DNA from: Roseburia inulinivorans DSM 16841
GTDB taxonomy: Bacteria > Bacillota > Clostridia > Lachnospirales > Lachnospiraceae
Length of the DNA: 64,000 bases
NCBI RefSeq assembly: GCF_000174195.1
Contig: NZ_ACFY01000154.1
Coordinates: 1-64,000, forward strand
Direction: 5' to 3'
A model generated the notes under the pieces. That model had not been told where the DNA came from and searched no databases. It saw nothing but the letters and a program-made list of their open reading frames with translations. This document shows, in pieces, positions 49,135-56,996 of this stretch. Within the stretch, counting starts at the first letter, position 1, and every line of letters begins with the position of its first letter. The position numbers and the translations under genes were made by a program.

Positions 49135-50616
49135 TTATTTACCGGGTGTCCATACCCAGTTCTTTGCTTTCTCTTCCGAAGTCTGAACATCCTCTTTTTT
49201 CTTTCCGTAATTTTTAAATTCATCCGGGATGTCCTCGACGTCCTCAATCTTTTTAATATCGTTATCCTTTAACTTTATCACACTGTCTAAGACTGGTTTT
49301 GTCATATCCACGATTACAACCTCTTTTGCTTGTCCTGCAAGTCTCTGACTGACTTTCGCAAATGACCCGACCAAACCGTTATAACTTATGTACTCCATAT
49401 ATTCTCTTGTTCCGTTGAATACACCTTTATTAAATAATAAATCGTAATCATCTTCACGAAGACACATGATAATCGGAAATCGCCTATATGCTTGAGAACT
49501 GTCTTCACCGCTGTGCATAACTCCTCGTTTATCTACATATGCCCCGGCGAGACCATCTAAGAATTTATTATAAGGTTCAATTCCGTTGATGATATTAATT
49601 GGGTTTGTAAGACGGACAGAACCGAATTTAATGTTATGTCTTGCGTCTGTTGGGTGAGGGTCTAAAATATCGAATAACTCGTTTCGTTCGAATCTCTGAA
49701 CCAGGTCTGTACTTCTACAGTCGTTCCAGATAATAACTGGTTCTCCATCGTACCCCTCAAAACTTGTATTCGCACCGCCTGCTTCGAAATATGCTTTCTC
49801 CATGTCTGGATATAAAACATGTGCAATAGCTTTTGAAGCCGTGTTTTTACCAATTCCACCGGCACCGTCCAGATAGATATTTATTCTTAAATCCGGCATT
49901 TTGGCAAAAGCTGCAAGGTATTTAGACCGGCATTTATCAAGAAAAGTCATATCTTTTAAATACGCATCTTCATTTTCTGCAATAACTTCTGAAATACTCA
50001 TGCCCTCATAAGCTACCTTGTGGCGATAATAATCTTTAGGAGATTTATTACCATATCTAGCTTCCCGGATATCAGCTTCATCAATCATTGCCCGGAAATC
50101 GAAATTCGCAATGACTTTCTCGTCTGGATACCGATGTTTTCCTTTTGCCTGTTCTTTTTCCGATTCGTGTGTAAGATAGCGAAGTAAATCCACGAATGTA
50201 AGCTGTCCGTCTCTTTCTCCTTTTCTGTATCGTGCTCCGTCTACATACTGAACCGGTATTCCAAGCCAGTCCGCAACTGTTTCCAAATCTGTATTTCTGT
50301 CCGTTCTGAAAACCACATGAAAATGCGGTGGTTTCTTATCCCCAGCTTTTTTCCAATGGTTTTTCTTCACGTATTCTTCGAGAGACGTTTCTTTCTTTTC
50401 CTCTTCTGATAACTTCTCGTATTCTTTCTTACAGCGGTTCAAATCGTTCTCTTCGTCTTCCTCGTCGAAATCCTCTTCATCGTGGAGAATGTAAGCGAGT
50501 AACTTTATTGTTCTCCGGTCGAAAAGACTTTTAATCTGTTCCTCTGTAATTAAAACCTCACCAGTTATCGGATGTTTACAATACTGCATAATGTTAAACA
50601 CTTTTGGCATAACCAT
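49135..50616 (-). CDS. rep: Rep_2-type rolling-circle initiator with SF3 helicase domain
   Basis: A 493-residue replication initiator. The N-terminal nuclease has the HUH motif His98-Phe-His100 (KPPHFHVVF) and Tyr147 in RYLTHESEKEQ, closely matching the YLTHES segment of pMV158 RepB. Unlike RepB, it continues into a superfamily 3-type helicase: Walker A GAGGIGKNT (251-259), Walker B VIIWND (294-299) and a motif C-like LTNPINIING (336-345). HUH plus SF3 is the architecture of CRESS-DNA virus Reps and of the bacterial pCRESS plasmids. An acidic insert (residues 46-85) separates motifs 1 and 2. GAGGTAA precedes the ATG; the second ATG (50610) is equally possible. Confidence 0.88.
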   Translation of the reverse strand: MVMPKVFNIMQYCKHPITGEVLITEEQIKSLFDRRTIKLLAYILHDEEDFDEEDEENDLNRCKKEYEKLSEEEKKETSLEEYVKKNHWKKAGDKKPPHFHVVFRTDRNTDLETVADWLGIPVQYVDGARYRKGERDGQLTFVDLLRYLTHESEKEQAKGKHRYPDEKVIANFDFRAMIDEADIREARYGNKSPKDYYRHKVAYEGMSISEVIAENEDAYLKDMTFLDKCRSKYLAAFAKMPDLRINIYLDGAGGIGKNTASKAIAHVLYPDMEKAYFEAGGANTSFEGYDGEPVIIWNDCRSTDLVQRFERNELFDILDPHPTDARHNIKFGSVRLTNPINIINGIEPYNKFLDGLAGAYVDKRGVMHSGEDSSQAYRRFPIIMCLREDDYDLLFNKGVFNGTREYMEYISYNGLVGSFAKVSQRLAGQAKEVVIVDMTKPVLDSVIKLKDNDIKKIEDVEDIPDEFKNYGKKKEDVQTSEEKAKNWVWTPGK

Positions 50617-50654
50617 TTACCTCGTTTTTCTTTCGATTTGAGCAGTCAGATACC

Positions 50655-50815
50655 GAAAATGTACCTTGGATTTCGAAAACGTACCTTGGTGTACCTTGAC
50701 CCAAAACACAAGCCCTATTTTGGGTCAAGCCTTATAAATAGCGGGTTTGAGAGGTATGACGTACCCACGTACCTTGGGTTTTCAAATATTTCTTTTCTCA
50801 AAATGTACCTTGGTC
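50655..50815 (+). repeat. Iterons upstream of rep
   Basis: Five copies of GTACCTTG(G/A) at 50661, 50681, 50691, 50769 and 50805, several with the preceding AAA(A)(T/C). They lie within 200 bases of the rep start, as expected for Rep-binding iterons at a double-strand origin; the third overlaps the stem-loop. Confidence 0.75.
50695..50729. other. Stem-loop, candidate double-strand origin
   Basis: CTTGACCCAAAA (50695-50706) and TTTTGGGTCAAG (50718-50729) form a perfect 12-bp stem with an 11-base loop (CACAAGCCCTA). Amid the iterons upstream of rep, this is where a rolling-circle Rep would cut. The loop does not match the pMV158 nick TACTACGAC or the CRESS nonanucleotide, so the nick site is unknown. 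Confidence 0.6.
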
Positions 50816-51063
50816 TTTTATCATTTCCAAAGTACGTCTCTGCTCGGTACTTAATATGGTTTTCGCCGGTGCAGACTAAGAACGATTATGGTATTGTATT
50901 GTGTCTAGTTGGAATACAACTTACCGTAATTGTTTATTCTGCGTATTCAATTAAATATATTTTATATGCGATTCTGTCGTTAACAGTGCTAAAGTTCTAC
51001 GATTCAAAGCCCTCTGTTAACGATTTGAAGCGCATAATAAGCCCTAACGGGCGGTCAACATAG

Positions 51064-51418
51064 GAAGTTTGTCTGGTTGGTTTAAAAGCTTAATTTGTCC
51101 GGTTAAAGGGATAATCTATATCGGCTGTTTTTAAGTACGCTGTCTACAACTGCTCTCACGTATTCGGTGTTGCGGTTCTACCCTCGTCGCTCAACTATCT
51201 CGTTAAACTTGGAGTTTTCCGCAATCTGGCGACCCGTTCCGACCGGAGTGAATCCGGTCTCCACCGCAAGACTGTTCCGTTCGGTCGGTCAGAAATGCTG
51301 AACCCAGTCTGTAGACAGAAAAAGAGAGGGACAGAAGAATCATTTCTTCTCTCCCTCTCTGCACGACGGTCTGCGCAACGTCCACCGGACGTTACTCCGA
51401 CTTTCGGAAAACCGGGTG
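51064..51418. other. Structured noncoding stretch, candidate single-strand origin
   Basis: No credible gene. Several hairpins occur: GACCGGA/TCCGGTC (51241-51247 and 51253-51259) and a long one pairing AGAGAGGGA-AGAAGAA (51323-51339) with TTCTTCT-TCCCTCTCT (51344-51360). Rolling-circle plasmids need a folded single-strand origin, usually noncoding and strongly structured; this is the best place for it. Confidence 0.4.
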
Positions 51419-51506
51419 AGTTTAACGAATAGTTGGCTTATTTCAATAAGTTTCCCAGGATTACATTCCCAGATTCAGACAACGTTCCGCAACGGCTTTT
51501 TATCAA
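51419..51506. repeat. Right direct repeat of the plasmid-like element
   Basis: Second copy of the about 90-base repeat. Its centre holds CTTATTTCAATAAG, a 6-bp palindrome absent from the left copy, and a tandem TTCCCAG(G)ATT pair. It ends just before the terminator of the kinase-like gene. Confidence 0.85.
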
Positions 51507-51507
51507 A

Positions 51508-51537
51508 AATCCCTCATGGAGTTTTCCATGAGGGATT
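51508..51537 (-). terminator. Terminator of the rluD...kinase transcript
   Basis: AATCCCTCATGGA (51508-51520) and TCCATGAGGGATT (51525-51537) form a perfect 13-bp stem; on the minus strand a T-run follows (A-run at 51504-51509). It abuts the right direct repeat. Confidence 0.88.
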
Positions 51538-51575
51538 ACACATTTCAATTCAGATTATAAACTTCATGATTCATT

Positions 51576-52205
51576 TTATTTCATTGCATCCATCAATTCT
51601 CTGAACTTCAGGATCATTTCCACGCAGTTATCAGTGCCAAGCTTACCAGCATCAAGAGAAAGATTATAACTCTTAGAATCTCCCCATTTCTTGCTTGTAT
51701 AATAGTTATAGTAGCTTGCACGCTGTTTATCCGTCTTATTGATGATATCTCTGGCTTTATTCTCTGTAATATTCAGATTCTTGCTGACATTTTTGATACG
51801 TACATCCAAGTCTGCATGAATAAAAATATTGATACAATCAGGGTTATCAGATAATGCATAATCTGCACAGCGTCCGACAATCACGCAGGATTCTTTTTCT
51901 GCAATTTTCTTGATCGTTTCAAACTGCGCCAGAAAAACTTTGTGATTTAATGGCATATCCAAAAACGGTGCTGCAGAATAACCACTGACAGAATATGTAT
52001 CCATAACTAAAGAATATAAAAAACTGTTTGTCGGTTTTTCGTCATGGTTCTCAAAGATCTCTTCACAAAATCCGCTGTCTTTTGCAGCCTGCTGTAAAAG
52101 TTCTTTATCGTAAAGCTTAATACCAAGCTTTGCAGCAAGTTTTTCACCTACTTCTCTTCCGCCGCTGCCAAATTCTCTACCGATCGTATATATTTTATTT
52201 GCCAT
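51576..52205 (-). CDS. Cytidylate kinase-like family protein
   Basis: A 209-residue P-loop protein of the AAA_26/cytidylate-kinase-like group: IGREFGSGGREVGEKLAAKLG replaces the Walker A of Cmk, KLYDKELL follows as in the family, and FIHADLDVRI... gives the LID region. Such proteins are frequent in Lachnospiraceae; their substrate is unproven, and true CMP kinase is probably elsewhere. GGTGGGA precedes the start at 52205. Confidence 0.8.
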   Translation of the reverse strand: MANKIYTIGREFGSGGREVGEKLAAKLGIKLYDKELLQQAAKDSGFCEEIFENHDEKPTNSFLYSLVMDTYSVSGYSAAPFLDMPLNHKVFLAQFETIKKIAEKESCVIVGRCADYALSDNPDCINIFIHADLDVRIKNVSKNLNITENKARDIINKTDKQRASYYNYYTSKKWGDSKSYNLSLDAGKLGTDNCVEMILKFRELMDAMK

Positions 52206-52360
52206 ATCAATCCCACCTTTACGCAAGTTTTTTATTTATCTTTATTATAGCGTATTTATCAAAAATTGGAAAGATTTATTTTAAATTTTCTAACATTTTT
52301 CCATAATATTGTAACTGTAAAAACTTCTTGTCCATTTATATCAAGATAATGCGTAGTATT

Positions 52361-53272
52361 TTAACGTAAGTCACGTAGTATTTTTTCAAAATATTCCGGC
52401 AATGGTGCAGAGATTTCCATGTATTCTCTGGTTCCTGGATGAATAAATCCAATGGTCATGGCGTGTAATGTCTGTCCCTGCAATTTATAGGGACTTTTTC
52501 CATTGGAATAAAGCGTATCTCCTAATAATGGGTGCCCAATACTTGCCATGTGAACACGGATCTGGTGCGTTCTTCCGGTTTCTAACTTAAATTCCATGTA
52601 AGTATATTTATCAAAACGCTCTAAGACTTTATAGTGTGTGATTGCATCTTTTCCATTTTTTTCATTGATGGCCATTTTCTTGCGGTCAACCGGATGTCTT
52701 CCAATCGGAGCATGGATCGTTCCCTCATCATCCCTGACAACGCCATAGACGATTCCCCGGTATCTGCGGTTTACACTGTGTTCTTTGATCTGTTCTGCAA
52801 TAAAAACATGACTCTCATCATTTTTGCAGACAATCAGAGAGCCTGTGGTATCCATATCAATACGGTGTACGATTCCCGGACGTATTTCTCCGTTGATACC
52901 GGAAAGACTATCCTTGCAGTGATACATAATCGCATTGACCAGTGTGCCACTGTAATGACCTGCTGATGGGTGCACGACCATTCCCTTCGGTTTATTGACC
53001 ACTAAAAGATCATCATCCTCGTAAAGAATGTCCAGCGGGATATCTTCCGGAAGAATCTGTGTCTCTACAGCATCCGGGATTTCTACCGTCACCAGATCTT
53101 CGGTTTTTAGCCGGTAATTTGCCTTCTGAACCTTGTCATTGACAGAGACATTTCCATCTTTAATTAATTTCTGAAAAAAAGAGCGCGATTGCTCTGGAAA
53201 AAGGATACTTACATACTTATCCAGACGCTCGCCCTCATATTCGTATTCTACTTCAAATGTTTCTTTTTGCAT
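52361..53272 (-). CDS. rluD: Large-subunit pseudouridine synthase RluD-like
   Basis: A 303-residue enzyme: S4 domain (residues 12-70, GERLDKYVSILFPEQSRSFFQKLI), catalytic HRIDMDTTGSLIV with the Asp, and GRTHQIRVHMASIGHPLLGD. By its place directly downstream of lspA, as in Bacillus subtilis (lspA-ylyB), it is the RluD/YlyB orthologue that modifies helix 69 of 23S rRNA. Length is normal. Confidence 0.92.
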   Translation of the reverse strand: MQKETFEVEYEYEGERLDKYVSILFPEQSRSFFQKLIKDGNVSVNDKVQKANYRLKTEDLVTVEIPDAVETQILPEDIPLDILYEDDDLLVVNKPKGMVVHPSAGHYSGTLVNAIMYHCKDSLSGINGEIRPGIVHRIDMDTTGSLIVCKNDESHVFIAEQIKEHSVNRRYRGIVYGVVRDDEGTIHAPIGRHPVDRKKMAINEKNGKDAITHYKVLERFDKYTYMEFKLETGRTHQIRVHMASIGHPLLGDTLYSNGKSPYKLQGQTLHAMTIGFIHPGTREYMEISAPLPEYFEKILRDLR

Positions 53273-53322
53273 ATCACTGATCCTTATTTTTCAGCAGGTC
53301 TGCATATTTGCTGTGCAGAACG

Positions 53323-53836
53323 TTAATCATGAAAAATTTTATTATAGTCCTCCTCTTTATAATAAAACAATCCGAGAATGATCATTGCAAACGCTGCGAC
53401 TGTCACATATATATCCGCTACATTAAAAACCGGAAAATCGATCAGTTTAAAATAAAAGAAATCGACCACGTAATTGCGGAAAACACGGTCAATAAAGTTT
53501 CCCAATGCTCCGGCAAAAAACAGGATACAGATACCGTCCATCGGACGGAACTTTTTCTCGTCTGGAATACGTTTCAGGTAAAGATACGCGATCAGACAGA
53601 GTACGATCAGCGTAAAAAACACAAAAAAAGATCTTCTTTCCCTGTAAGATTCCAAATGCAGCTCCACGGTTTTCCAGATAATGTAACTCAAAAACTCCAT
53701 CCCAGATCACGAATGGCTGTTGATTCATTAATCCATGGATTGCCATTAATTTTGTGACCTGATCGATCACGATCAGAATGACCGACAGGATGATTCCTGT
53801 CAGTGCTTTTTTTAAAGTATTAGTTTTCTTTTCCAT
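53323..53836 (-). CDS. lspA: Lipoprotein signal peptidase, frameshifted
   Basis: Membrane aspartyl protease that removes lipoprotein signal peptides. DQVTKL near the start, ENRGAAFGIL, and the catalytic Asp motifs GNFIDR and NVADIYV are present, but the protein is split after GILQGKKIFF: the run at 53623-53629 has 7 bases where 6 keep the frame. Restored length about 170 residues with four membrane helices. The start at 53836 overlaps the end of aroB. Confidence 0.92.
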
Positions 53837-54920
53837 AAATATAAAATATTCCTTCCAAAATCTGTTCATCGGTCAGATTTTTTTCAATATAGGCATCTCC
53901 CGGTGTCTTTAACAGGATAAACTTAATCTGGTTTCCAACCATTTTTTTATCCAGCTTCGTTGTTCTTAATACATCATCCGGATTCTGTCCGGATACACGG
54001 ATCAGAAGTCCAAAATGCTTTAATGTCTCCTCGATAAAAGAAAGCTGCTCTTTCGTGAGATTTCCCTGTTGACAGGAAATATAAGAGGCTGCAATCATGC
54101 CTAGTCCTACACAGACACCATGTGACAATCCAAAATCCGAAAGCTTCTCCACAGCATGTCCGATGGTATGCCCGAAATTAAGCAGCGCACGTTCCCCCTT
54201 TTCCTTTGGATCACGTTCAACCACATCCCGTTTGATCAGACAGCTCTGATAGACCATTTCCTCCAGAGTGTTATAATCTAATGCGAGAATTTCTTTCTCA
54301 TGTTCATTCATCCACAGAAAATAATCGTGGTTTCTGATCAGACCATGTTTTAAAATCTCTCCAAAACCAGAGATAAGCTGGTCTTTTGGCAATGTTTTTA
54401 AAACATTTAAGTTCATATATACAAGTTTCGGCTGATAGAAGGCCCCGACCATATTCTTATACTGCATAAAATCAACACCGGTCTTGCCGCCAATGCTGCT
54501 GTCAACCTGGGAAAGAAGTGAAGTCGGTACCTGGATAAAATCAATGCCGCGCAGGTAGGTTGCTGCTGTAAATCCGGTGAGATCACCTACAACGCCTCCG
54601 CCTAATGCAATCATAAGATCATGCCGGTCAAAATGATTCTGTATTAAAAATTCATAAACACCATTGACGGTATCTGTATTTTTGCTCGCTTCCCCCGCCT
54701 GAAATTCATAACAGAAAATCTGTGGAAAGCTTTTTGTTAAGATATTTTTCACAGTCTCTGCATAAAGTTTTGCAACATTCGAATCTGAAATAATACAGAT
54801 TTTCTGGTCAGCCTGATATCCAAGCTGCTTTAACTCCTCTGCCAGCCCCTGAAAGGAATCTGTCAGTTTGATGTGATAGATCACTTTTCCATCTAAAGTT
54901 ACCGGTAAATCTTTTGCCAT
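53820..54920 (-). CDS. aroB: 3-dehydroquinate synthase
   Basis: A 366-residue NAD- and zinc-dependent enzyme, second step of the shikimate pathway. ALGGGVVGDLTGF binds NAD, TSLLSQVDSSIGGKTGVD and NFGHTIGHAVE carry substrate and zinc residues. The start at 54920 has GAGGG 8 bases upstream. It stands inside the otherwise conserved sepF-ylmH-lspA-rluD cell division cluster, with no other aro gene in sight. Confidence 0.96.
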   Translation of the reverse strand: MAKDLPVTLDGKVIYHIKLTDSFQGLAEELKQLGYQADQKICIISDSNVAKLYAETVKNILTKSFPQIFCYEFQAGEASKNTDTVNGVYEFLIQNHFDRHDLMIALGGGVVGDLTGFTAATYLRGIDFIQVPTSLLSQVDSSIGGKTGVDFMQYKNMVGAFYQPKLVYMNLNVLKTLPKDQLISGFGEILKHGLIRNHDYFLWMNEHEKEILALDYNTLEEMVYQSCLIKRDVVERDPKEKGERALLNFGHTIGHAVEKLSDFGLSHGVCVGLGMIAASYISCQQGNLTKEQLSFIEETLKHFGLLIRVSGQNPDDVLRTTKLDKKMVGNQIKFILLKTPGDAYIEKNLTDEQILEGIFYIYGKEN

Positions 54921-54935
54921 AACGATAGCCCTCAC

Positions 54936-55685
54936 TTATCCATATAATTTATAGCGAACTTTCATTCTTCCTTTGTTTGTTTCGCCCATCTCCCGCTCAA
55001 AAACAAAACGGCCATAACCACGCACCGAGATAATATCTGCTTCCTTACAGCGATAGGATGGATTCTGAACACATTTGCCATTCACAAATACTTTTTCCGC
55101 CTTGAAAAATTCCAATGCCTGGCTTCTGGAAAATTTGTAGACACATGCGATCATGCTGTCTAAACGGTTCGAAGTGATGATTCCATCTTTTTCTTCAAAT
55201 TTCTGCTGCTGTCCTAACGCATCTGCTGACACAGGAGATAGCTTTACAACTGTATGACGTATTTTATCAAGATTCTCCATAAAATAAGGCGCCATACTCT
55301 CCTCACAGATTAAAAAATATTTGTCCTCACAGATTACAATATCGCCTAATTTTGAGCGGTCAACACCAAGATTCATCATAGAACCTAAAATATCCCTGTG
55401 TCCTAATTTTTCTGCAAACTTTGGATAAGATGGAACAATCTCAAGATATGCAATTGGAAACTGCCACTCATAATAAAGAGCATCAGGTATAAATGCAACT
55501 ATCTGACGCTCTGCAAAAGGAACACCTCCAGAAGCTTCTGTCTTTGTCTCAAAAAACTTTTCGTTCTGGTGGTAAATATTCAGTTCATTTAAATTAAGGA
55601 AATCGCTGAATAAAACGATTCCCTTTCTATTTGCCTGTCTGGATAAATCTATTAACTTCTTTTTGCAAAGTTCCTGCTCATTCAT
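54936..55685 (-). CDS. ylmH: YlmH family S4-domain RNA-binding protein
   Basis: A 249-residue protein with an N-terminal YlmH domain (KKLIDLSRQANRKG, FPIAYLEIVPSYPKFAEKL) and a C-terminal S4 domain (SRSQALEFFKAEKVFVNGK). YlmH binds stalled 50S-peptidyl-tRNA complexes in ribosome rescue. Follows sepF after 11 bases, as in Bacillus. Confidence 0.9.
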   Translation of the reverse strand: MNEQELCKKKLIDLSRQANRKGIVLFSDFLNLNELNIYHQNEKFFETKTEASGGVPFAERQIVAFIPDALYYEWQFPIAYLEIVPSYPKFAEKLGHRDILGSMMNLGVDRSKLGDIVICEDKYFLICEESMAPYFMENLDKIRHTVVKLSPVSADALGQQQKFEEKDGIITSNRLDSMIACVYKFSRSQALEFFKAEKVFVNGKCVQNPSYRCKEADIISVRGYGRFVFEREMGETNKGRMKVRYKLYG

Positions 55686-55696
55686 AATGTCGTTCT

Positions 55697-56209
55697 CTAC
55701 AGTCCTCTGGTCGTATCAAAAGAGTCTACAATATTCAGGAAATCACCTGAAATATCAACCGCTGCCGGAGTGATAATGAAAATGTAATTCGAAATCTTCT
55801 GAAGATTTCCGCTGATTGCAAAGCAGGAACCAGAGGTAAAGTCAATGATACGCTGCGCAATCTCTACATCTAATCCCTCCACATTCAAAACAACTGTGCG
55901 GTTGTTTAACAATGTCTCCGTGATCTCTCTTGCATCCTCAACAGATGTCGGTTTGATCACACATACTTCCATACCAGCGAGATTCTGCTGTTTTTTGGAC
56001 GGACGGATCGGTGTGACTTTTGGAGTGGTCTTTACCGGTTTTTCTTTGTAATCATCGGTAAAAGTATCCTCTTTTTCACGTTTCTTAAAAGAAGATTTTG
56101 GTTTTACTTCTTCCTCTTCGTCATCATAATCATAGTCTTCATTGTAAAAATCGTCATCGTCATCCGGATTCAAACGCATCACATTTAAAAATTTATCAAG
56201 AAAACTCAT
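55697..56209 (-). CDS. sepF: Cell division protein SepF
   Basis: A 170-residue FtsZ partner that anchors the Z ring to the membrane. The N-terminal helix (SFLDKFLNVMRL) is the membrane anchor, a long acidic and basic linker (residues 16-75) follows, and the SepF core has RTVVLNVEGLD and AQRIIDFTSGSCFA. Normal cluster yggS-sepF-ylmH. Confidence 0.94.
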   Translation of the reverse strand: MSFLDKFLNVMRLNPDDDDDFYNEDYDYDDEEEEVKPKSSFKKREKEDTFTDDYKEKPVKTTPKVTPIRPSKKQQNLAGMEVCVIKPTSVEDAREITETLLNNRTVVLNVEGLDVEIAQRIIDFTSGSCFAISGNLQKISNYIFIITPAAVDISGDFLNIVDSFDTTRGL

Positions 56210-56273
56210 TTTTTGCTGCTCCTATTAAACTGATTTTAAATTCTGCTTCTTTCTCTTACTGGTATCCGGTGCA

Positions 56274-56969
56274 TTATTGTTTGTTGTAATTGCGTGCTCC
56301 AAAAATTCCAGTTCCGACACGAACCATGGTAGCTCCCTCTTCGATTGCCACCTCGTAATCGCCTGTCATACCCATAGACAGAATTTCCATAGATACATTA
56401 TCTATGTTTTTCGCAGCGATGTCAACAGATAAATCTTTTATTTTACGGAAATACAACCGGTTATCCTCTGCATTTTCCACGTATGGCGCGATGGTCATAA
56501 GTCCTTTAATGCGGACATTTTCCAGTTCTGCGATCTCTTCCACTAACTGGATCGCATCTTCCTCGGAGATACCGAACTTGGATTCCTCATGCGCAATATT
56601 TACCTCCACAAGGATCGGAACAATGATATTTTTCTTCTTTGCCTGAATATTGATCTCCTCTGCCAGACGGTAGGAATCAACAGAATGGATCAGTGCAACC
56701 TGTCCGACAATGTATTTTACTTTGTTTCTCTGCAGATGTCCGATCATATGCCATTTGATATCCTTTGGCATTTTCTCGATTTTATCGCAGAGCTCCTGCA
56801 CTTTATTTTCGCCGAAATCCCTGATATTTTCATCGTAAATTTCCTGAAGCATCTCAATTGGTTTTGTTTTACTGACAGCGATCAGCGTCACTTCTTCTCT
56901 CTTTCTTCCTGCGCGGTCACACGCTTCCTGTACACGTTCTTCTACATTTTTTAAATTATCTTTTAACAT
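56274..56969 (-). CDS. yggS: YggS family pyridoxal phosphate homeostasis protein
   Basis: A 231-residue PLP-binding barrel without known catalysis, controlling vitamin B6 and amino acid balance. The lysine that binds PLP is in LIAVSKTKP, and GENKVQE, WHMIGHLQRNK and SMGMTGDYEVAIEEGATMVRVG are signature blocks. First of the yggS-sepF-ylmH series. AAGGAGA precedes the ATG. Confidence 0.95.
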   Translation of the reverse strand: MLKDNLKNVEERVQEACDRAGRKREEVTLIAVSKTKPIEMLQEIYDENIRDFGENKVQELCDKIEKMPKDIKWHMIGHLQRNKVKYIVGQVALIHSVDSYRLAEEINIQAKKKNIIVPILVEVNIAHEESKFGISEEDAIQLVEEIAELENVRIKGLMTIAPYVENAEDNRLYFRKIKDLSVDIAAKNIDNVSMEILSMGMTGDYEVAIEEGATMVRVGTGIFGARNYNKQ

Positions 56970-56996
56970 TTGATTTTATCTCCTTCGCCGTTGTCT

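Larger units (their letters stand above)
47752..51506. mobile_element. Integrated mobilizable plasmid-like element with CRESS-type Rep
   Basis: Bounded by imperfect direct repeats of about 90 bases (47752-47842 and 51419-51506), giving a repeat-to-repeat unit of 3,667 bp. Inside, all on the minus strand, are a Rep initiator with HUH nuclease and superfamily 3 helicase and a MobV-type relaxase, plus iterons, a stem-loop origin candidate, an oriT candidate and a structured noncoding stretch. This is the full parts list of a small mobilizable rolling-circle plasmid, now in the chromosome between dtd and a kinase-like gene. There is no integrase or transposase gene in it. How it integrated, and whether it can leave, is not shown by the sequence. 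Confidence 0.75.

Noticed and set aside
50572..51063. 163-codon plus-strand frame upstream of rep
   Set aside because: Its first part is the iteron and origin DNA read as protein (repeated MYLGF-like blocks from GTACCTTGG). The hydrophobic end (about 50885-51060) has no start codon with a ribosome binding site.
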